This document shows positions 17,410 through 27,070 of a stretch of DNA of 64,000 bases, in pieces. A model generated the notes under the pieces. It saw only the letters and a list, made by a program, of their open reading frames with translations, was not told where the DNA came from and did no database searches. Within the stretch, counting starts at the first letter, position 1, and the number at the start of each line of letters is the position of its first letter. Both the position numbers and the translations under genes were made by a program. Origin of the DNA: Nostoc sp. TCL26-01 (GTDB lineage: Bacteria; Cyanobacteriota; Cyanobacteriia; Cyanobacteriales; Nostocaceae); the NCBI RefSeq assembly GCF_013393945.1, contig NZ_CP040297.1:2186804-2250803 (forward strand). The letters are read 5' to 3'.

Positions 17410-17922
17410 TTATTGGCTTAAATTAGCTGCACCAAAAGTAGCGTTAAACTTACGACACCAAATAGCTACAGATTTATATTCTGCTAAGTTAATGTTATTT
17501 GGGAGGGTATAAGTCTGAGTGCCACGATATTTTTTTAAGGGAGCAATAATTATATAGTCTCCCTTTTTTAAGGGATAAGCAGGTGGTTTAGTCGAAGCAA
17601 TGACATTATCAGATCGATGCAAAACTATCACCAAATCAGGGCCAGATGCAGAAGTTTTAAATGTCTGCTCAAACTCTAATAATGATTTACCATTTTTGGT
17701 AATTAAACTAACTACTCCTTCAGTTGGATGTTCTCCAGAAATAAAATTCCCTGACTTGCTCATATTTGCCATAGCTAGAGATGTTGCCTGCCTTGATATT
17801 ATGTTTGCAGGCTTATCTATAGCTACAGCCTTTTCCATTAACTGAGTATTTTGCAATTCCTGCACACAACTAATCATCACAAGAGAAGACAATCCCAGCA
17901 TCAATATATGTCTTACTTTCAT
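17410..17922 (-). CDS. DM13 domain lipoprotein
   Basis: The 170-residue protein begins with a lipoprotein-type signal peptide (LGLSSLVMISC, Cys at residue 19). It then shows a DM13 domain (about residues 55-165): SGNFISGEHPTEGVVSLI, LLEFEQTFKTSASGPDLVIVLHRS, KKYRGTQTYTLP, EYKSVAIWCRKFNATFGAANL. The conserved SGPD and the Cys in IWCRKF are present. DM13 domains are proposed to have redox or cytochrome-like roles; bacterial function is unproven. The gene is convergent with DUF2808. Confidence 0.85.
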   Translation of the reverse strand: MKVRHILMLGLSSLVMISCVQELQNTQLMEKAVAIDKPANIISRQATSLAMANMSKSGNFISGEHPTEGVVSLITKNGKSLLEFEQTFKTSASGPDLVIVLHRSDNVIASTKPPAYPLKKGDYIIIAPLKKYRGTQTYTLPNNINLAEYKSVAIWCRKFNATFGAANLSQ

Positions 17923-18269
17923 CGAGAATTATTCCTCAAGATATCAATCAGTAATCCAGCTTTTAACTTAAAGTCTTAAATGGATTATGGCTGGAATTAT
18001 TAGATGAAAAATTATGCTTATCTAATGATTAATAGTTGAAAATATAAGATTTTCTTGAGAAATATCTCATGATTTTCTCAGCAAAATCTCAGTTTTCGCA
18101 ATTATTCTGTAAACTTAGATTGCTTTAAGTAAAAATTTATAATTTCGTGGTAAATAAACCCGCATTTATCCATTAGAATAACCTCCAAATCAATAAATCC
18201 AAATATCTGCATTTATTGAGCAAAGCAGCCAAAGATTTAACTGTTAGCAATTATTTTGATTGATACACC
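17923..18269. other. Divergent promoter region, no gene seen
   Basis: This AT-rich region lies between the divergent DM13 and histidine kinase genes and must hold both promoters. I see no repeat family, hairpin or known operator that I can support. Confidence 0.5.
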
Positions 18270-19553
18270 ATGCAACAGACATCCATAAGCAAAGCCAGTG
18301 ATGAGGAAATGTTGTGGCAAAATCAACAGTTGCAGCGTGAGCGCCAAATCATAGTCCGGTTATCTTCGTTAAACTATCGAACTGGTGAACTGGGTAGCTA
18401 TTTGCATAACATTGCTTGCGGAGTCAGTGAACTTATCGAAGTAGATTGGACAGTTGTTACTTTCTGCCAACAGGGGTTTGAAACTATCCTCGCAAGTAGT
18501 CTGGAAATGGGAGAAGATACCCCCCGTATCTATGCTTTGCATGGTTTGTTAATCGCTACAGTTATCCAAATTGGCCGGACATTAGCAGTTAAAGATGCTG
18601 TTGCTAATCCAGAGTACGGTAAACCTGCCCCTGGTTATCGAGCATATCTGGGGATACCTTTGCAAACAACTGATGGCGAAGTATTTGGCACTATTTGTTC
18701 TTTTCATCGCCAAGCACGGGAGTTTACCAAAGAAGAAATTCAAATTGTCGAATTATTTGGAGAACGAGCTGCAACTGCGATTGATCATTATCATCTTTAT
18801 CAACAACAATGCCAATTTAATCAACTGCTAGAGGAAGAAGTTGCCAAACGAACAGCAGAATTGCAAGCAGCACAAGCTAAGTTAGTAGAACAAGAAAGAT
18901 TAGCAGCAATTGGCGAATTTGCTGCCATGATTGTCCATGAGATTCGCAATCCTCTCACTACAATCATGATGGGATTAAAGTATTTTCAAAAAACAATTTT
19001 GAGTCAAGCGGCACAAGAGCGATTATCTCTAGCATTAGGTGAAGCGAGTCGTTTGCAGTCTTTATTGAGTGAAATTTTACTCTACGCCAAGCCGCAAGTT
19101 TTGCAACTGTGTGAATTAGAAGTGAATGAGTTTATTTGTGAGTTGCTGGTGTCAATTAGCGAAATGCCAGAAGCCATAGGACGACAGATTGATTTTATCC
19201 CTACGTCATCTGCGGTAAAAATCTTGGGGGATCGAAATAAGTTGAAACAAGTGTTTATTAATCTTGTTCGTAATGCTTGTGAGGCGATCGCTATAGGTGA
19301 TATTGTCAGATGGGAAGTAGATAATTCATCTTCAACCCAAGTATGTATTAATATCTGCAATGGTGGAGAGCCGATTCCCCCAGAAGTATTATCAAAGTTG
19401 TCTCAGCCATTCTTCTCCACAAAGCTTAATGGTACAGGTTTAGGACTGGCTATCACTAAACGCATTGTCAATGCTCATAATGGGGAATTATCTATTCAGT
19501 CAAATCCAATGACAGGTACTCTAGTCAGTGTCAAGTTAATTCGTAATTTGTAA
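18270..19553 (+). CDS. GAF-domain sensor histidine kinase, soluble
   Basis: The 427-residue kinase has a GAF domain (about residues 35-175, ending AATAIDHYHLYQ), a short coiled coil (EEEVAKRTAELQAAQAKLVEQERLAAIGEF), HisKA with phospho-His H223 in IVHEIRNPL, and HATPase (NLVRNACEAI, ICNGGEPIP, GTGLGLAITKRI). It has no membrane segment. The GAF lacks a CBCR Cys-His motif, so its ligand is unknown. No regulator is adjacent. Confidence 0.92.
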   Translation: MQQTSISKASDEEMLWQNQQLQRERQIIVRLSSLNYRTGELGSYLHNIACGVSELIEVDWTVVTFCQQGFETILASSLEMGEDTPRIYALHGLLIATVIQIGRTLAVKDAVANPEYGKPAPGYRAYLGIPLQTTDGEVFGTICSFHRQAREFTKEEIQIVELFGERAATAIDHYHLYQQQCQFNQLLEEEVAKRTAELQAAQAKLVEQERLAAIGEFAAMIVHEIRNPLTTIMMGLKYFQKTILSQAAQERLSLALGEASRLQSLLSEILLYAKPQVLQLCELEVNEFICELLVSISEMPEAIGRQIDFIPTSSAVKILGDRNKLKQVFINLVRNACEAIAIGDIVRWEVDNSSSTQVCINICNGGEPIPPEVLSKLSQPFFSTKLNGTGLGLAITKRIVNAHNGELSIQSNPMTGTLVSVKLIRNL

Positions 19554-19800
19554 TACCCTACGGGAAGGCTTGCGCCTACGTAATTCGTAATACTCGCCAA
19601 AGGCGAGAAGCAAGCTACGTAATACCCTACGGGTACTCCAAAGGAGAACTCGGAGAGTTGCAATAAAATTGTAGGTTGGGTAGAGGCTTTATGTAACCCA
19701 AAATTCTGATCTCTGTTGGGTTTCACTTCTTTCAACTCAACCTACGCCTAATGAACTACTTTAGGCTTGCCACACCAGTAGGGTATTTTGAATTTTGAAT
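19554..19800. repeat. Two dispersed repeats between convergent genes
   Basis: Around 19555-19640 are nested TACCCTACGGG, CTACGTAAT and CGCCAAAGGCG palindromes. At about 19670-19745 lies a copy of the GTAGGTTGGGT...AACCCAACA repeat that recurs near 27499, 53328 and 63931. No coding content. Confidence 0.6.
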
Positions 19801-19811
19801 TGTCAACCCCT

Positions 19812-20444
19812 CTATTGAGCTAACTTTTCCCTTCTGCCTCTACTCTGATATCTTGTCAGCAAACCTAAACTCAATAAACTTACTAAAGTGAATTTACCTA
19901 GATTAGATTCAGGCACTTGGGTAACAGCACGTGCAACCACTTGTCCGCCAGTGATAAACCGAAAAGGAAAACAGTTCCAACATTCAATCCCTTTAGCCCC
20001 AAACAAAGGGATCAGATTAGATGGAAGATTAGAGCTATCTAATGAAATTGTACCTCCAGCATCAGTTAAGAGTGTCAAGAAAGGCAACCGCAGTTGACGT
20101 TGCCGCGAACCATTTGTATCAAAATCGGATAGTTCATTACTTGACAGTTCAAGGGATGGAATGGAAGGTGAGTAGCTGGGATTACTAGATGTAGGATTGT
20201 AAGTAAAAGCTGTGAGATTGGGTGTGTCTCCTCCACTAACGCTGATATTCCAATTCGTGTAAACACCTGTTGTTGCATCGTAATCAAATGTTCCTGTAGC
20301 CGTTCCTCCATCACTAAAGGTGACATTTTGTAATGTCCAAGTCAGCGACGCGGCAAATGCTGACTTAGGTGTAATTCCTAACAATACAGATGCAGTAGTA
20401 GCAGCAGCTAGGTATGGAACCAAATATTTTGGTTTTAATTTCAT
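19812..20444 (-). CDS. PEP-CTERM sorted exoprotein
   Basis: The 210-residue protein starts with a signal peptide (about residues 1-31, ending SAFA). A beta-rich body follows (LTWTLQNVTFSDGGTATGTFDYDATTG... YTNWNISV), which resembles cyanobacterial PEP-CTERM proteins. It ends with VPESNLGKFTLVSLLSLGL and a basic tail (RYQSRGRR). The sorting motif is VPES rather than the canonical VPEP. Such proteins are thought to be processed by exosortase and exposed at the cell surface. The role is unknown. Confidence 0.8.
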   Translation of the reverse strand: MKLKPKYLVPYLAAATTASVLLGITPKSAFAASLTWTLQNVTFSDGGTATGTFDYDATTGVYTNWNISVSGGDTPNLTAFTYNPTSSNPSYSPSIPSLELSSNELSDFDTNGSRQRQLRLPFLTLLTDAGGTISLDSSNLPSNLIPLFGAKGIECWNCFPFRFITGGQVVARAVTQVPESNLGKFTLVSLLSLGLLTRYQSRGRREKLAQ

Positions 20445-20637
20445 AAATTTCTTTACTTGTTAAGTAAATATTCTAGCCAACACGCAAAATAATACACTTA
20501 CTCTCAGCAAGAATACAATTACTTCTGAAATAAATTTATGAAATTTTTAACAAAACCCTTGCTATTTCTTTATCCTCGATCGCTAGGCTTTTAAGACAGC
20601 TACTAAATTTGATACTACATTCTATGGTTACCATCTA

Positions 20638-22074
20638 TTACCGATATCCTTGCCAAGGAACTACCTCTAATTTGCCACTAGGCTGAAAAACAACCTGGAA
20701 GTGAGCAAGAGGTTCTTTATTGGTGGTGGCTGTGTTGGAACCATCTTGAAACATTTTGGGTAGGGGTGTTTCGCGGAAATAGTCAAAGGCGACTTGGTTT
20801 AAAGGTTCGTAGTCAGCGATTACACCATCTTTATTGATGGCGACTCGATACTTTAAATCTTTATTAAAGGTGGGAGTCCCAGACCAATTTTGCCGGACTG
20901 TATCATAAAGCTTCTTGTTTAAAGCTTTGACAGTATTTGTATCGGTGATTTTTGTGCCAACTACCTCTGGAGTTCTGGCATATCCCCGCCAAGGACTAAC
21001 TTCCAAAACACCTGCATTAGTAAAGACTACTTTAAATTGGGCGATGGGTTCATTGGCAATGGGCGGACGTTTGGCAGGACTATAAAGCAGGTTGGGTAGA
21101 GGGGTTAAATCGATGTCTTTGTTTGATCCTTGGTTAACTGCTTTGTAACCGACAATTGCCCCATCAGCTGCTACACCAAGACGATAAACCAAATCCTGTT
21201 TGATGGCTTGACGATTATCCCAGGCAGGATCGATTTGGTTCCAAACTTGCCGATTTAAAGAACGCAGCTGTGAAGGATCAGTAATTTCACTAACTGTATT
21301 TAAAAGCGCTTCTATATCTTTGAGAGGGGGTTTTGTTGTGGCTGTGGGGGTGGGTGTCGCCGATGCGATGGGTGTTGTCGCTGGGGTGGTGGGTGTGGGT
21401 GTGGCGGGAGCAGGACTAGTTGTGGGTGTGGCGTTAGAACTAGTTTGCCCCTCTGGTTGGGGTTGTGGTGGACGCATTTCTGGTGCAGGAATTAAGCTAA
21501 AGGCGATCGCTGCTATAGCTAAACTAGAAACACCAATACTTGCGGGTACTGCTTGCTTGAGTACTGCTTGACTTGCACCACCATAACGTCTCGTCACTGG
21601 TTGTAATTCCAGTGATAGCTCTGGTAAAGTCTGGGTATCAGCGAAAAACTGATCTACAGCTTCTACCAAATCAAACAATTGGACTGTGTTCAAATCTATT
21701 TGAATAGGTTGTTTATTATAGTTAGCATTTGTATTAAATTCTTCTGGCGCATTTTCCGAATGTACAATTAATCTGTAGCGGTTAGACTCAATTTTTTGTA
21801 ATTCTACTAACTCGGAATCTTGGTTATGAGCTTGGGGGTTGGGTACGTTGCTCAAAAATTCTTGAGCATAACCACTAACAGCCCTAACTAAACTTTCAAA
21901 AAATTCTCTTCCTCCCACCAGAGGCTGAGTATGTCCAGATAAATAACATTCGGCATTGACTAATATCGATAACTCTGGACGCAGTTCTTGCAAGTGTGCA
22001 GATCGGCTAGCATCACTTAAACCTTCTAAGAGTAACGTACAATTAGGTAGACTGTACTTTCGTTGAATATTCAT
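20638..22074 (-). CDS. DUF4335 domain protein
   Basis: The 478-residue protein has an N-terminal DUF4335 region (MNIQRKYSLPNCTLLLEGLSD... LVGGREFFESLVRAVSGYAQEFL), one membrane segment (about residues 177-193, IGVSSLAIAAIAFSLIP) and a Pro/Thr-rich linker (PTPTTPATTP). Two C-terminal repeats follow, each ending F(K/Q)VVFxxxGxLEVxPWxGY. It overlaps the DUF3038 gene by four bases (ATGA, 22071-22074). This pair is conserved in cyanobacteria; function unknown. Confidence 0.88.
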   Translation of the reverse strand: MNIQRKYSLPNCTLLLEGLSDASRSAHLQELRPELSILVNAECYLSGHTQPLVGGREFFESLVRAVSGYAQEFLSNVPNPQAHNQDSELVELQKIESNRYRLIVHSENAPEEFNTNANYNKQPIQIDLNTVQLFDLVEAVDQFFADTQTLPELSLELQPVTRRYGGASQAVLKQAVPASIGVSSLAIAAIAFSLIPAPEMRPPQPQPEGQTSSNATPTTSPAPATPTPTTPATTPIASATPTPTATTKPPLKDIEALLNTVSEITDPSQLRSLNRQVWNQIDPAWDNRQAIKQDLVYRLGVAADGAIVGYKAVNQGSNKDIDLTPLPNLLYSPAKRPPIANEPIAQFKVVFTNAGVLEVSPWRGYARTPEVVGTKITDTNTVKALNKKLYDTVRQNWSGTPTFNKDLKYRVAINKDGVIADYEPLNQVAFDYFRETPLPKMFQDGSNTATTNKEPLAHFQVVFQPSGKLEVVPWQGYR

Positions 22075-22697
22075 TCCACTTCACCGTCAAAAAGACTGAT
22101 CCAAAATCGCTGCATTCCAGCTGTGCCAGTACAAAATAATAACTGTCCTAAAAGATTTATCGCCAATTCATCTAATTTTTCATCAGAATTTAAGGCTAAA
22201 GCACCAAATCGGCGGGCATTCATTCTACTTTTAAAATGCGCTCTAAATCTTTCTAGATAATTAGAGAGGCGTAAATTCTGTTCTAAGGGAATCTGCTTGT
22301 CATTCATTTGTTGACAAATCATCAGCATTTGGCGAATTACTACTGTTAAACGCCGGGCGATGTAACAAGCGATTACAACTAGAGCTTTGGCTTCCATCAC
22401 CGTCAGAGGGCGACGAGTATGGGCGCGCCGAATGGGGTTAGAACTCCGCATTCGCCACAAATTTACCCGATCTTTGACAATTCCTTTCAAGTCTAACTCT
22501 TGGGCAAAAGTCAAGATAGCTTCCGAACCACCTAGTTCTAGAGCCTCAATCGCTAATAAGATTAAGTCGATTTGCACTCTAGTTCTAGCTGGACATCCTT
22601 GTCCGGCGATCGCTGGATCTGGTAAAGTGTCCAAAATCATCGGCAGTGATGGAGGTGTGGGACTGTTTAACGGCGTTAAGCTTGCAGAAACATTCAT
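22071..22697 (-). CDS. DUF3038 domain protein
   Basis: The 208-residue product shows the DUF3038 pattern: LIDLILLAIEALELGGSEAIL-type N-terminal helices, WRMRSSNPIRRAHTRRPLTVMEAKALV, and a C-terminal LNSDEKLDELAINLLGQLLFCTGTAGMQRFW. It is translationally coupled to the downstream DUF4335 gene through an ATGA overlap. No function is known for the pair. Confidence 0.88.
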   Translation of the reverse strand: MNVSASLTPLNSPTPPSLPMILDTLPDPAIAGQGCPARTRVQIDLILLAIEALELGGSEAILTFAQELDLKGIVKDRVNLWRMRSSNPIRRAHTRRPLTVMEAKALVVIACYIARRLTVVIRQMLMICQQMNDKQIPLEQNLRLSNYLERFRAHFKSRMNARRFGALALNSDEKLDELAINLLGQLLFCTGTAGMQRFWISLFDGEVE

Positions 22698-23029
22698 TCT
22701 CTAAAATACCTTGTGCATTTTCAATAGACGAGATGAAACTAGTAAAACTAAATTTAAGATAGATAGCCAGTTAACAAGCTTAAACTTCCAGCAGTAATAA
22801 GACTATTTGATATACACATTACTTCACTTGTTCCACTCTCAGGCTAGTTTATCCGTGAATTGTACTTTTTAGGGCATTATTTTACTCTCCTATTTTGTGG
22901 GTATGAATCCATCTTTAGCTTGGTGTAGATTCTCTGCATCGTCAATGGATGACGAAACAGTAGCGATTAATCCAAGCGTATGACATTATAGTGTACGATT
23001 TTTCAGAGAGATGGGGAGTGAGTAAGTGA

Positions 23030-23070
23030 GTGCTGTTAGCGGTAGCGGGGCGTTTAGCCCGTGCTGAGTG
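23030..23070 (-). repeat. GCACGGGCTAAACGCCCCGC repeat, inverted copy
   Basis: Read on the minus strand this is CACTCAGCACGGGCTAAACG and so on, matching plus-strand copies at about 24883-24921 and 41018-41056. The inner CGGGC/GCCCCG can fold into a hairpin with a TAAAC loop. Confidence 0.7.
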
Positions 23071-23083
23071 GTCATTAATTATT

Positions 23084-23139
23084 CTCCTCTGCTCCTCTGC
23101 TCCTCTGCTCCTCTGCTCCTCTGCTCCTCTGCTCCTCTG
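23084..23139. repeat. Seven tandem CTCCTCTG octamers in the apt leader
   Basis: Seven perfect copies (56 bases) end 26 bases before the apt start codon. The run is pure pyrimidine/G and would be prone to slippage, so the copy number is likely to vary between strains. Confidence 0.9.
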
Positions 23140-23165
23140 CTCTTCAATCCCCAATTCCCAACACT

Positions 23166-23684
23166 ATGGATTTAAAATCTCTCATTCGTGACATCCCTGA
23201 TTTTCCTAAGCCCGGAATTTTATTTCGGGATATCACTACTTTACTGCGCGATCGCCAAGGTTTGCGCTACACTATTGACTTTTTTACCCAAAAATGTATA
23301 GAGGCGAATCTAGAGGTAGATTATGTTGTGGGGATGGAGTCACGAGGCTTCATTTTTGGTACGCCTTTAGCTTATAAGTTAGATGTTGGTTTTATTCCTG
23401 TGCGGAAAAAAGGCAAGTTACCAGCAGCAGTTCACTCCATTGAATATCAATTAGAGTACGGTACTGACTGCTTGGAAGTGCATCAAGACGCACTCACTCC
23501 CGGTAGTAGGGTCTTAATTGTAGACGATTTGATTGCCACCGGTGGGACTGCTAGCGCTACAGCCAAATTAGTCCAGCAGATTGGCTGTGAATTAACGGGG
23601 TTTGGGTTTATCATCGAGCTACGGGATTTACAAGGACGCAAACATCTACCCGATGTACCGATTATTTCCCTCATAGAATATTAG
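23166..23684 (+). CDS. apt: Adenine phosphoribosyltransferase
   Basis: The 172-residue enzyme makes AMP from adenine and PRPP (purine salvage, cytosol). It has the family N-terminus ([22 protein letters not shown]), the [10 protein letters not shown] segment, the RKKGKLP flexible loop and the PRPP-binding [14 protein letters not shown] motif near residues 117-130. Length and motifs are normal. It is followed by an STRR and has an octamer repeat directly upstream. Confidence 0.97.
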   Translation: MDLKSLIRDIPDFPKPGILFRDITTLLRDRQGLRYTIDFFTQKCIEANLEVDYVVGMESRGFIFGTPLAYKLDVGFIPVRKKGKLPAAVHSIEYQLEYGTDCLEVHQDALTPGSRVLIVDDLIATGGTASATAKLVQQIGCELTGFGFIIELRDLQGRKHLPDVPIISLIEY

Positions 23685-23689
23685 TCAAA

Positions 23690-23789
23690 AGTCCAGAGTC
23701 AAAAGTCAAAAGTCCAGAGTTTCATGTATTGACTATTGACTATTGACCATTGACCATTGACTATTGACCATTGACCATTGACTAAAACT
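23690..23789. repeat. STRR block after apt
   Basis: AAAGTCC/AAAAGTC units and TTGACTA/TTGACCA heptamers fill the space up to the permease start codon, so a repeat forms its whole immediate leader. Confidence 0.85.
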
Positions 23790-24830
23790 ATGACATCCAC
23801 AAAATTTTCTAGGGAGACAGGTTGGGATTGGTTGGTTCGGCTAGTCACCAGCGAGACTTTTATTTATGTGGTGAAGCGGACATTGCAGGCGCTATTGACC
23901 TTGTTTTTAGCATCAGCGTTGTCGTTTTTCATCATCAAATTATCCCCAGGAGATTATGTAGATACGCTGCGACAAAACCCGAAAATTTCCCCAGAACGAA
24001 TTGAGGAAATTAGGAGACAGTTTGGTTTAGATAAGACTTGGTTGGAACAGTTTTGGTTATGGCTGTCGCGGATTATTACTAAAGGAGATTTTGGTACAAG
24101 TTTTGTTTATCAGCGTTCAGTGGGTTCTCTGTTGTGGGAAAGAATCCCAGCAACTTTAATTTTAGCGATCGCCTCTCTGATCGTAACATGGGCGATCGCT
24201 ATTCCTCTAGGTATTGTGGCGGCTGTCAAGCAAAACCGGGCCACCGACAGGATTTTACAAGTTATTAGCTACACCGCACAAGGTTTCCCCAGTTTCATTA
24301 CAGTTCTATTTCTACTAGTAATAGCTCAAGTCACCTCACCTCTGTTTCCTGTAGGCGGTATGACTAGCATCGATCACGCTGATTTATCTTGGTTTGGTAA
24401 AATTATCGATGTCGGCTGGCATATGATTTTACCCACCATTGCCTTGAGTATCACTAGTTTTGCTGGCTTACAGCGTATCACTCGCGGAGAATTATTAGAT
24501 GTGTTACGCCAAGATTACATCCAAACAGCACGTGCTAAAGGACTCCCAGAAAATCGCGTCATTTACGTCCACGCTCTCCGCAACGCTATTAACCCCTTAA
24601 TTACTCTGTTAGGATTTGAGTTAGCAGGTTTATTAGGTGGTGCATTCATCGCAGAACAATTCTTCAATTGGCCTGGTTTAGGCAGATTAACCTTACAAGC
24701 CGTCATCGCTAAAGACCAGTATTTAGTTATGGCTAGTCTAGTCATGAGTGCCGTATTACTCAATGTCGGCAATCTACTGGCAGACCTATTACTCAAGGTA
24801 GCCGATCCACGCATTCGTTTAGATTCATAA
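23790..24830 (+). CDS. ABC transporter permease, DppB/OppB (peptide/nickel) family
   Basis: The 346-residue membrane protein (from ATG 23790; a TTG at 23778 lies in the STRR) has six predicted helices. It shows the family N-terminal sequence LSPGDYVDTL... RRQFGLDKTWLEQFWLWLSRIITKGDFGTSF, and the EAA loop with QTARAKGLPENRVIYVHALRNAINPLI near residues 240-270. It would form the channel of a dipeptide, oligopeptide or nickel importer with a DppC-type partner, ATPases and a binding protein. None of these is adjacent, as is common in cyanobacteria. Confidence 0.92.
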   Translation: MTSTKFSRETGWDWLVRLVTSETFIYVVKRTLQALLTLFLASALSFFIIKLSPGDYVDTLRQNPKISPERIEEIRRQFGLDKTWLEQFWLWLSRIITKGDFGTSFVYQRSVGSLLWERIPATLILAIASLIVTWAIAIPLGIVAAVKQNRATDRILQVISYTAQGFPSFITVLFLLVIAQVTSPLFPVGGMTSIDHADLSWFGKIIDVGWHMILPTIALSITSFAGLQRITRGELLDVLRQDYIQTARAKGLPENRVIYVHALRNAINPLITLLGFELAGLLGGAFIAEQFFNWPGLGRLTLQAVIAKDQYLVMASLVMSAVLLNVGNLLADLLLKVADPRIRLDS

Positions 24831-24839
24831 TTCGTAATA

Positions 24840-24945
24840 CTCCCCACTCAGCACTCACTACTCAGCACTCCCCACTCAGCACTCAGCACGGGCTAAACGC
24901 CCCGCTACCGCTAACAGCACTCACTACTCAGCACTCACTACTCCC
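24840..24945. repeat. ACTCAGC heptamers with a GGGCTAAACGCCCCGC unit
   Basis: CACTCAG/CACTCAC heptamers flank a plus-strand copy of the GCACGGGCTAAACGCCCCGC element (about 24883-24921). The block sits directly upstream of a small hypothetical gene. Confidence 0.8.
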
Positions 24946-24951
24946 CCTCTC

Positions 24952-25233
24952 ATGCTCTCACAAGTCCACTACCTCATACGTTCTAAAGCAGATGGTCGTT
25001 ATTTGACAGCACGTCCTCATGAGGAAACAACAGGGTATTTATTACTATTTCGAGAAAATTTTGATGCTTTAAGCTATCTCAATACCCATGCCGCAGACGT
25101 GGCAAATCGCTTTACCATAGAATCAATTCCTGGTACACAATTGAGTAGCTTACTCCAACGCTGGGGTTTTATTGGTGTGGCAATTGTGACAGATCCCTTA
25201 ATACCCTCTGTAGAGTTTTTACAGCATAATTAA
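24952..25233 (+). CDS. Small conserved cyanobacterial protein, unknown function
   Basis: The 93-residue product (MLSQVHYLIRSKADGRYL...) has no signal peptide or membrane segment. I recognise the type (short cyanobacterial hypothetical proteins starting with a YLIRSKxDGxYLxAR-like strand) but not a function. It follows the ABC permease on the same strand after a repeat block and may be expressed separately. Confidence 0.65.
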   Translation: MLSQVHYLIRSKADGRYLTARPHEETTGYLLLFRENFDALSYLNTHAADVANRFTIESIPGTQLSSLLQRWGFIGVAIVTDPLIPSVEFLQHN

Positions 25234-25371
25234 GCAAAATAAACTGAGGATGAAATCTAGACACTCACAAACTTGCCAGCCTTTCCCCTGTCACCTATCC
25301 CCTGTCCCCTGTTATACTATGTCTCCTATTGCCTGATGTGCAATTTTTGTGGGGAGTGGTAAAAAACCAGT

Positions 25372-26487
25372 ATGACAGAAGTTATCAGCACGCAAAGCGT
25401 TAATCTCGCTGCTATTGCCGAGAAATTTACCTTGCAAGGTCAAGTTACCCATGTTCAAGCTTTTGGTAGTGGCAATATCAACGATACATTCTTGGTGACT
25501 CTTGATTGTGCCACAGAAAAGTATTTTGTTCTGCAACGCATCAACACCCAGGTATTTCGTCAGCCCCAACTGATTATGCAGAATATGCGTACCTACACAG
25601 ATCATGTGCATCAGCGCTTGCAACATACTCCTGTTAACCGTCGCTGGGAAGTACCACGAGTTTTATCAACTGAAGATGGTCAAGACTATTGTATAGATAC
25701 TGGTGGTGACTTTTGGCGAGCAATTAGCTTTATTGAGGGTTCCCAGTCTTTTGATACTATGCAAGATTTAGCACAAGCCCAAGAAATCGGCTTTGCTTTG
25801 GGGATGTTCCACAATCTTATCAGTGACTTACCACCGGCAAAACTTGCCGATACTTTGACGGGTTTTCATATTACACCGCTTTATCTACAGCACTATCAAG
25901 AAGTGTTAGGTAAAACTAGAGTGCAATCATCTCCAGAATTAAATTATTGCTTGCAGTTTGTGAGCGATCGCACTACTTTTGCCCCTATTCTAGAAGATGC
26001 CAAAGCTAAGGGTACGCTGCCCTTACGGTTGATGCACGGCGATCCGAAAATTAATAATGTTATGTTTGATACTGCAACTCACCAAGCCGTGAGCGTGATT
26101 GATCTCGATACTGTGAAGCCAGGATTAGTACATTACGATATTGGGGATTGTTTGCGATCGGGTTGTAACCCTGCTGGAGAGGAAACAGAACACTGGCAAA
26201 GCGTCTATTTTGATACAGATTTATGTCAGGGAATTCTCCAGGGTTATCTCTCGGTAGCTCAGGCATTTCTCACGGAGAATGACTACGCATATATGTATGA
26301 TGCCATTCGCCTGATTGCTTTTGAATTAGGACTGCGATTTTTTGCTGACTATGTAGCTGGCAATGTCTACTTTAAAGTCAAATATCCAGAACATAACTTA
26401 TATCGGGCGCTGGTTCAGTTTAAACTCACTGAGAGTATCGAATCTCAAGAACTCCAGATTCGCCGCATCATCCAGGATATGCAATGA
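25372..26487 (+). CDS. Small-molecule kinase of the APH/choline-kinase fold (NahK-like)
   Basis: The 371-residue protein has the aminoglycoside phosphotransferase fold: GSGNINDTFLV nucleotide loop near residues 34-44, FVLQRINTQVF with the ATP-binding Lys replaced by an FVLQR strand as in NahK-type kinases, and the catalytic LMHGDPKINNVMFD (Asp near 223) with VIDLDTVKPG metal-binding motif. Related enzymes phosphorylate N-acetylhexosamines or similar sugars. The stop overlaps the next gene (ATGA), so it is coupled to a DOMON-like protein. Substrate unknown. Confidence 0.85.
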   Translation: MTEVISTQSVNLAAIAEKFTLQGQVTHVQAFGSGNINDTFLVTLDCATEKYFVLQRINTQVFRQPQLIMQNMRTYTDHVHQRLQHTPVNRRWEVPRVLSTEDGQDYCIDTGGDFWRAISFIEGSQSFDTMQDLAQAQEIGFALGMFHNLISDLPPAKLADTLTGFHITPLYLQHYQEVLGKTRVQSSPELNYCLQFVSDRTTFAPILEDAKAKGTLPLRLMHGDPKINNVMFDTATHQAVSVIDLDTVKPGLVHYDIGDCLRSGCNPAGEETEHWQSVYFDTDLCQGILQGYLSVAQAFLTENDYAYMYDAIRLIAFELGLRFFADYVAGNVYFKVKYPEHNLYRALVQFKLTESIESQELQIRRIIQDMQ

Positions 26488-27017
26488 AACAGCAGACTTT
26501 TGCTTTACAACCCTTTTCCCCTACCGCGTCTGATTTAAAAATTACGGGGAATATTACTCGAAATCATCAGCAACTTGCCATCAAATACAATCTTGTTGGC
26601 AACTTGCAAGACATCATTATTTCTCCACCGTCAGCTACACCAACTCGCCAACACGAACTTTGGCAAGATACCTGTTTTGAATTTTTCTTAGGTATCAAAA
26701 ATACACAAAAATATTGGGAATTTAACCTTTCCCCTGGGGGACATTGGAATATCTACCGCTTTGATAGCTATCGTCAAGGGATGCAAGAGGAAACAGCTTG
26801 GACAACACTACCCTTTAGCGTTGTCCAACAGGTAGATAATTTAATTCTGGAGATAAGTATCGATTTAAGTGAAATTATCGCCGTTGAACAAACATTGGAT
26901 GTGGCAATTACTACTGTAATTAAGCACCAAGAAAACCAAGTAAGTTACTGGGCTTTGGTTCACAAAGGTGTAGAAGCTGATTTTCATCTGCGAGAGAGTT
27001 TTTTAATTGAGTTGTAA
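26484..27017 (+). CDS. DOMON-like domain protein
   Basis: The 177-residue beta-rich protein has the DOMON-like pattern with HELWQDTCFEFFLGIKNTQKYWEFNLSPGGHWNIYRFDSYR and a C-terminal YWALVHKG... DFHLRESFLIEL. DOMON-like domains are related to sugar- or heme-binding modules. It overlaps the upstream kinase gene by four bases, so the two probably act on the same metabolite. It has no signal peptide and is likely cytosolic. Confidence 0.85.
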   Translation: MKQQTFALQPFSPTASDLKITGNITRNHQQLAIKYNLVGNLQDIIISPPSATPTRQHELWQDTCFEFFLGIKNTQKYWEFNLSPGGHWNIYRFDSYRQGMQEETAWTTLPFSVVQQVDNLILEISIDLSEIIAVEQTLDVAITTVIKHQENQVSYWALVHKGVEADFHLRESFLIEL

Positions 27018-27070
27018 CAGTTAATCATGCTCACCTTCTTTTCTGTTACCTATTCCCCACTCTCTGCTGA

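Larger units (their letters stand above)
22698..23165. other. Intergenic region with repeat copies
   Basis: No gene. It holds a copy of the GGGCTAAACGCCCCGC repeat (about 23030-23070) and an octamer tandem repeat directly before apt. The left half is AT-rich and should hold the DUF3038/DUF4335 promoter. Confidence 0.6.
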
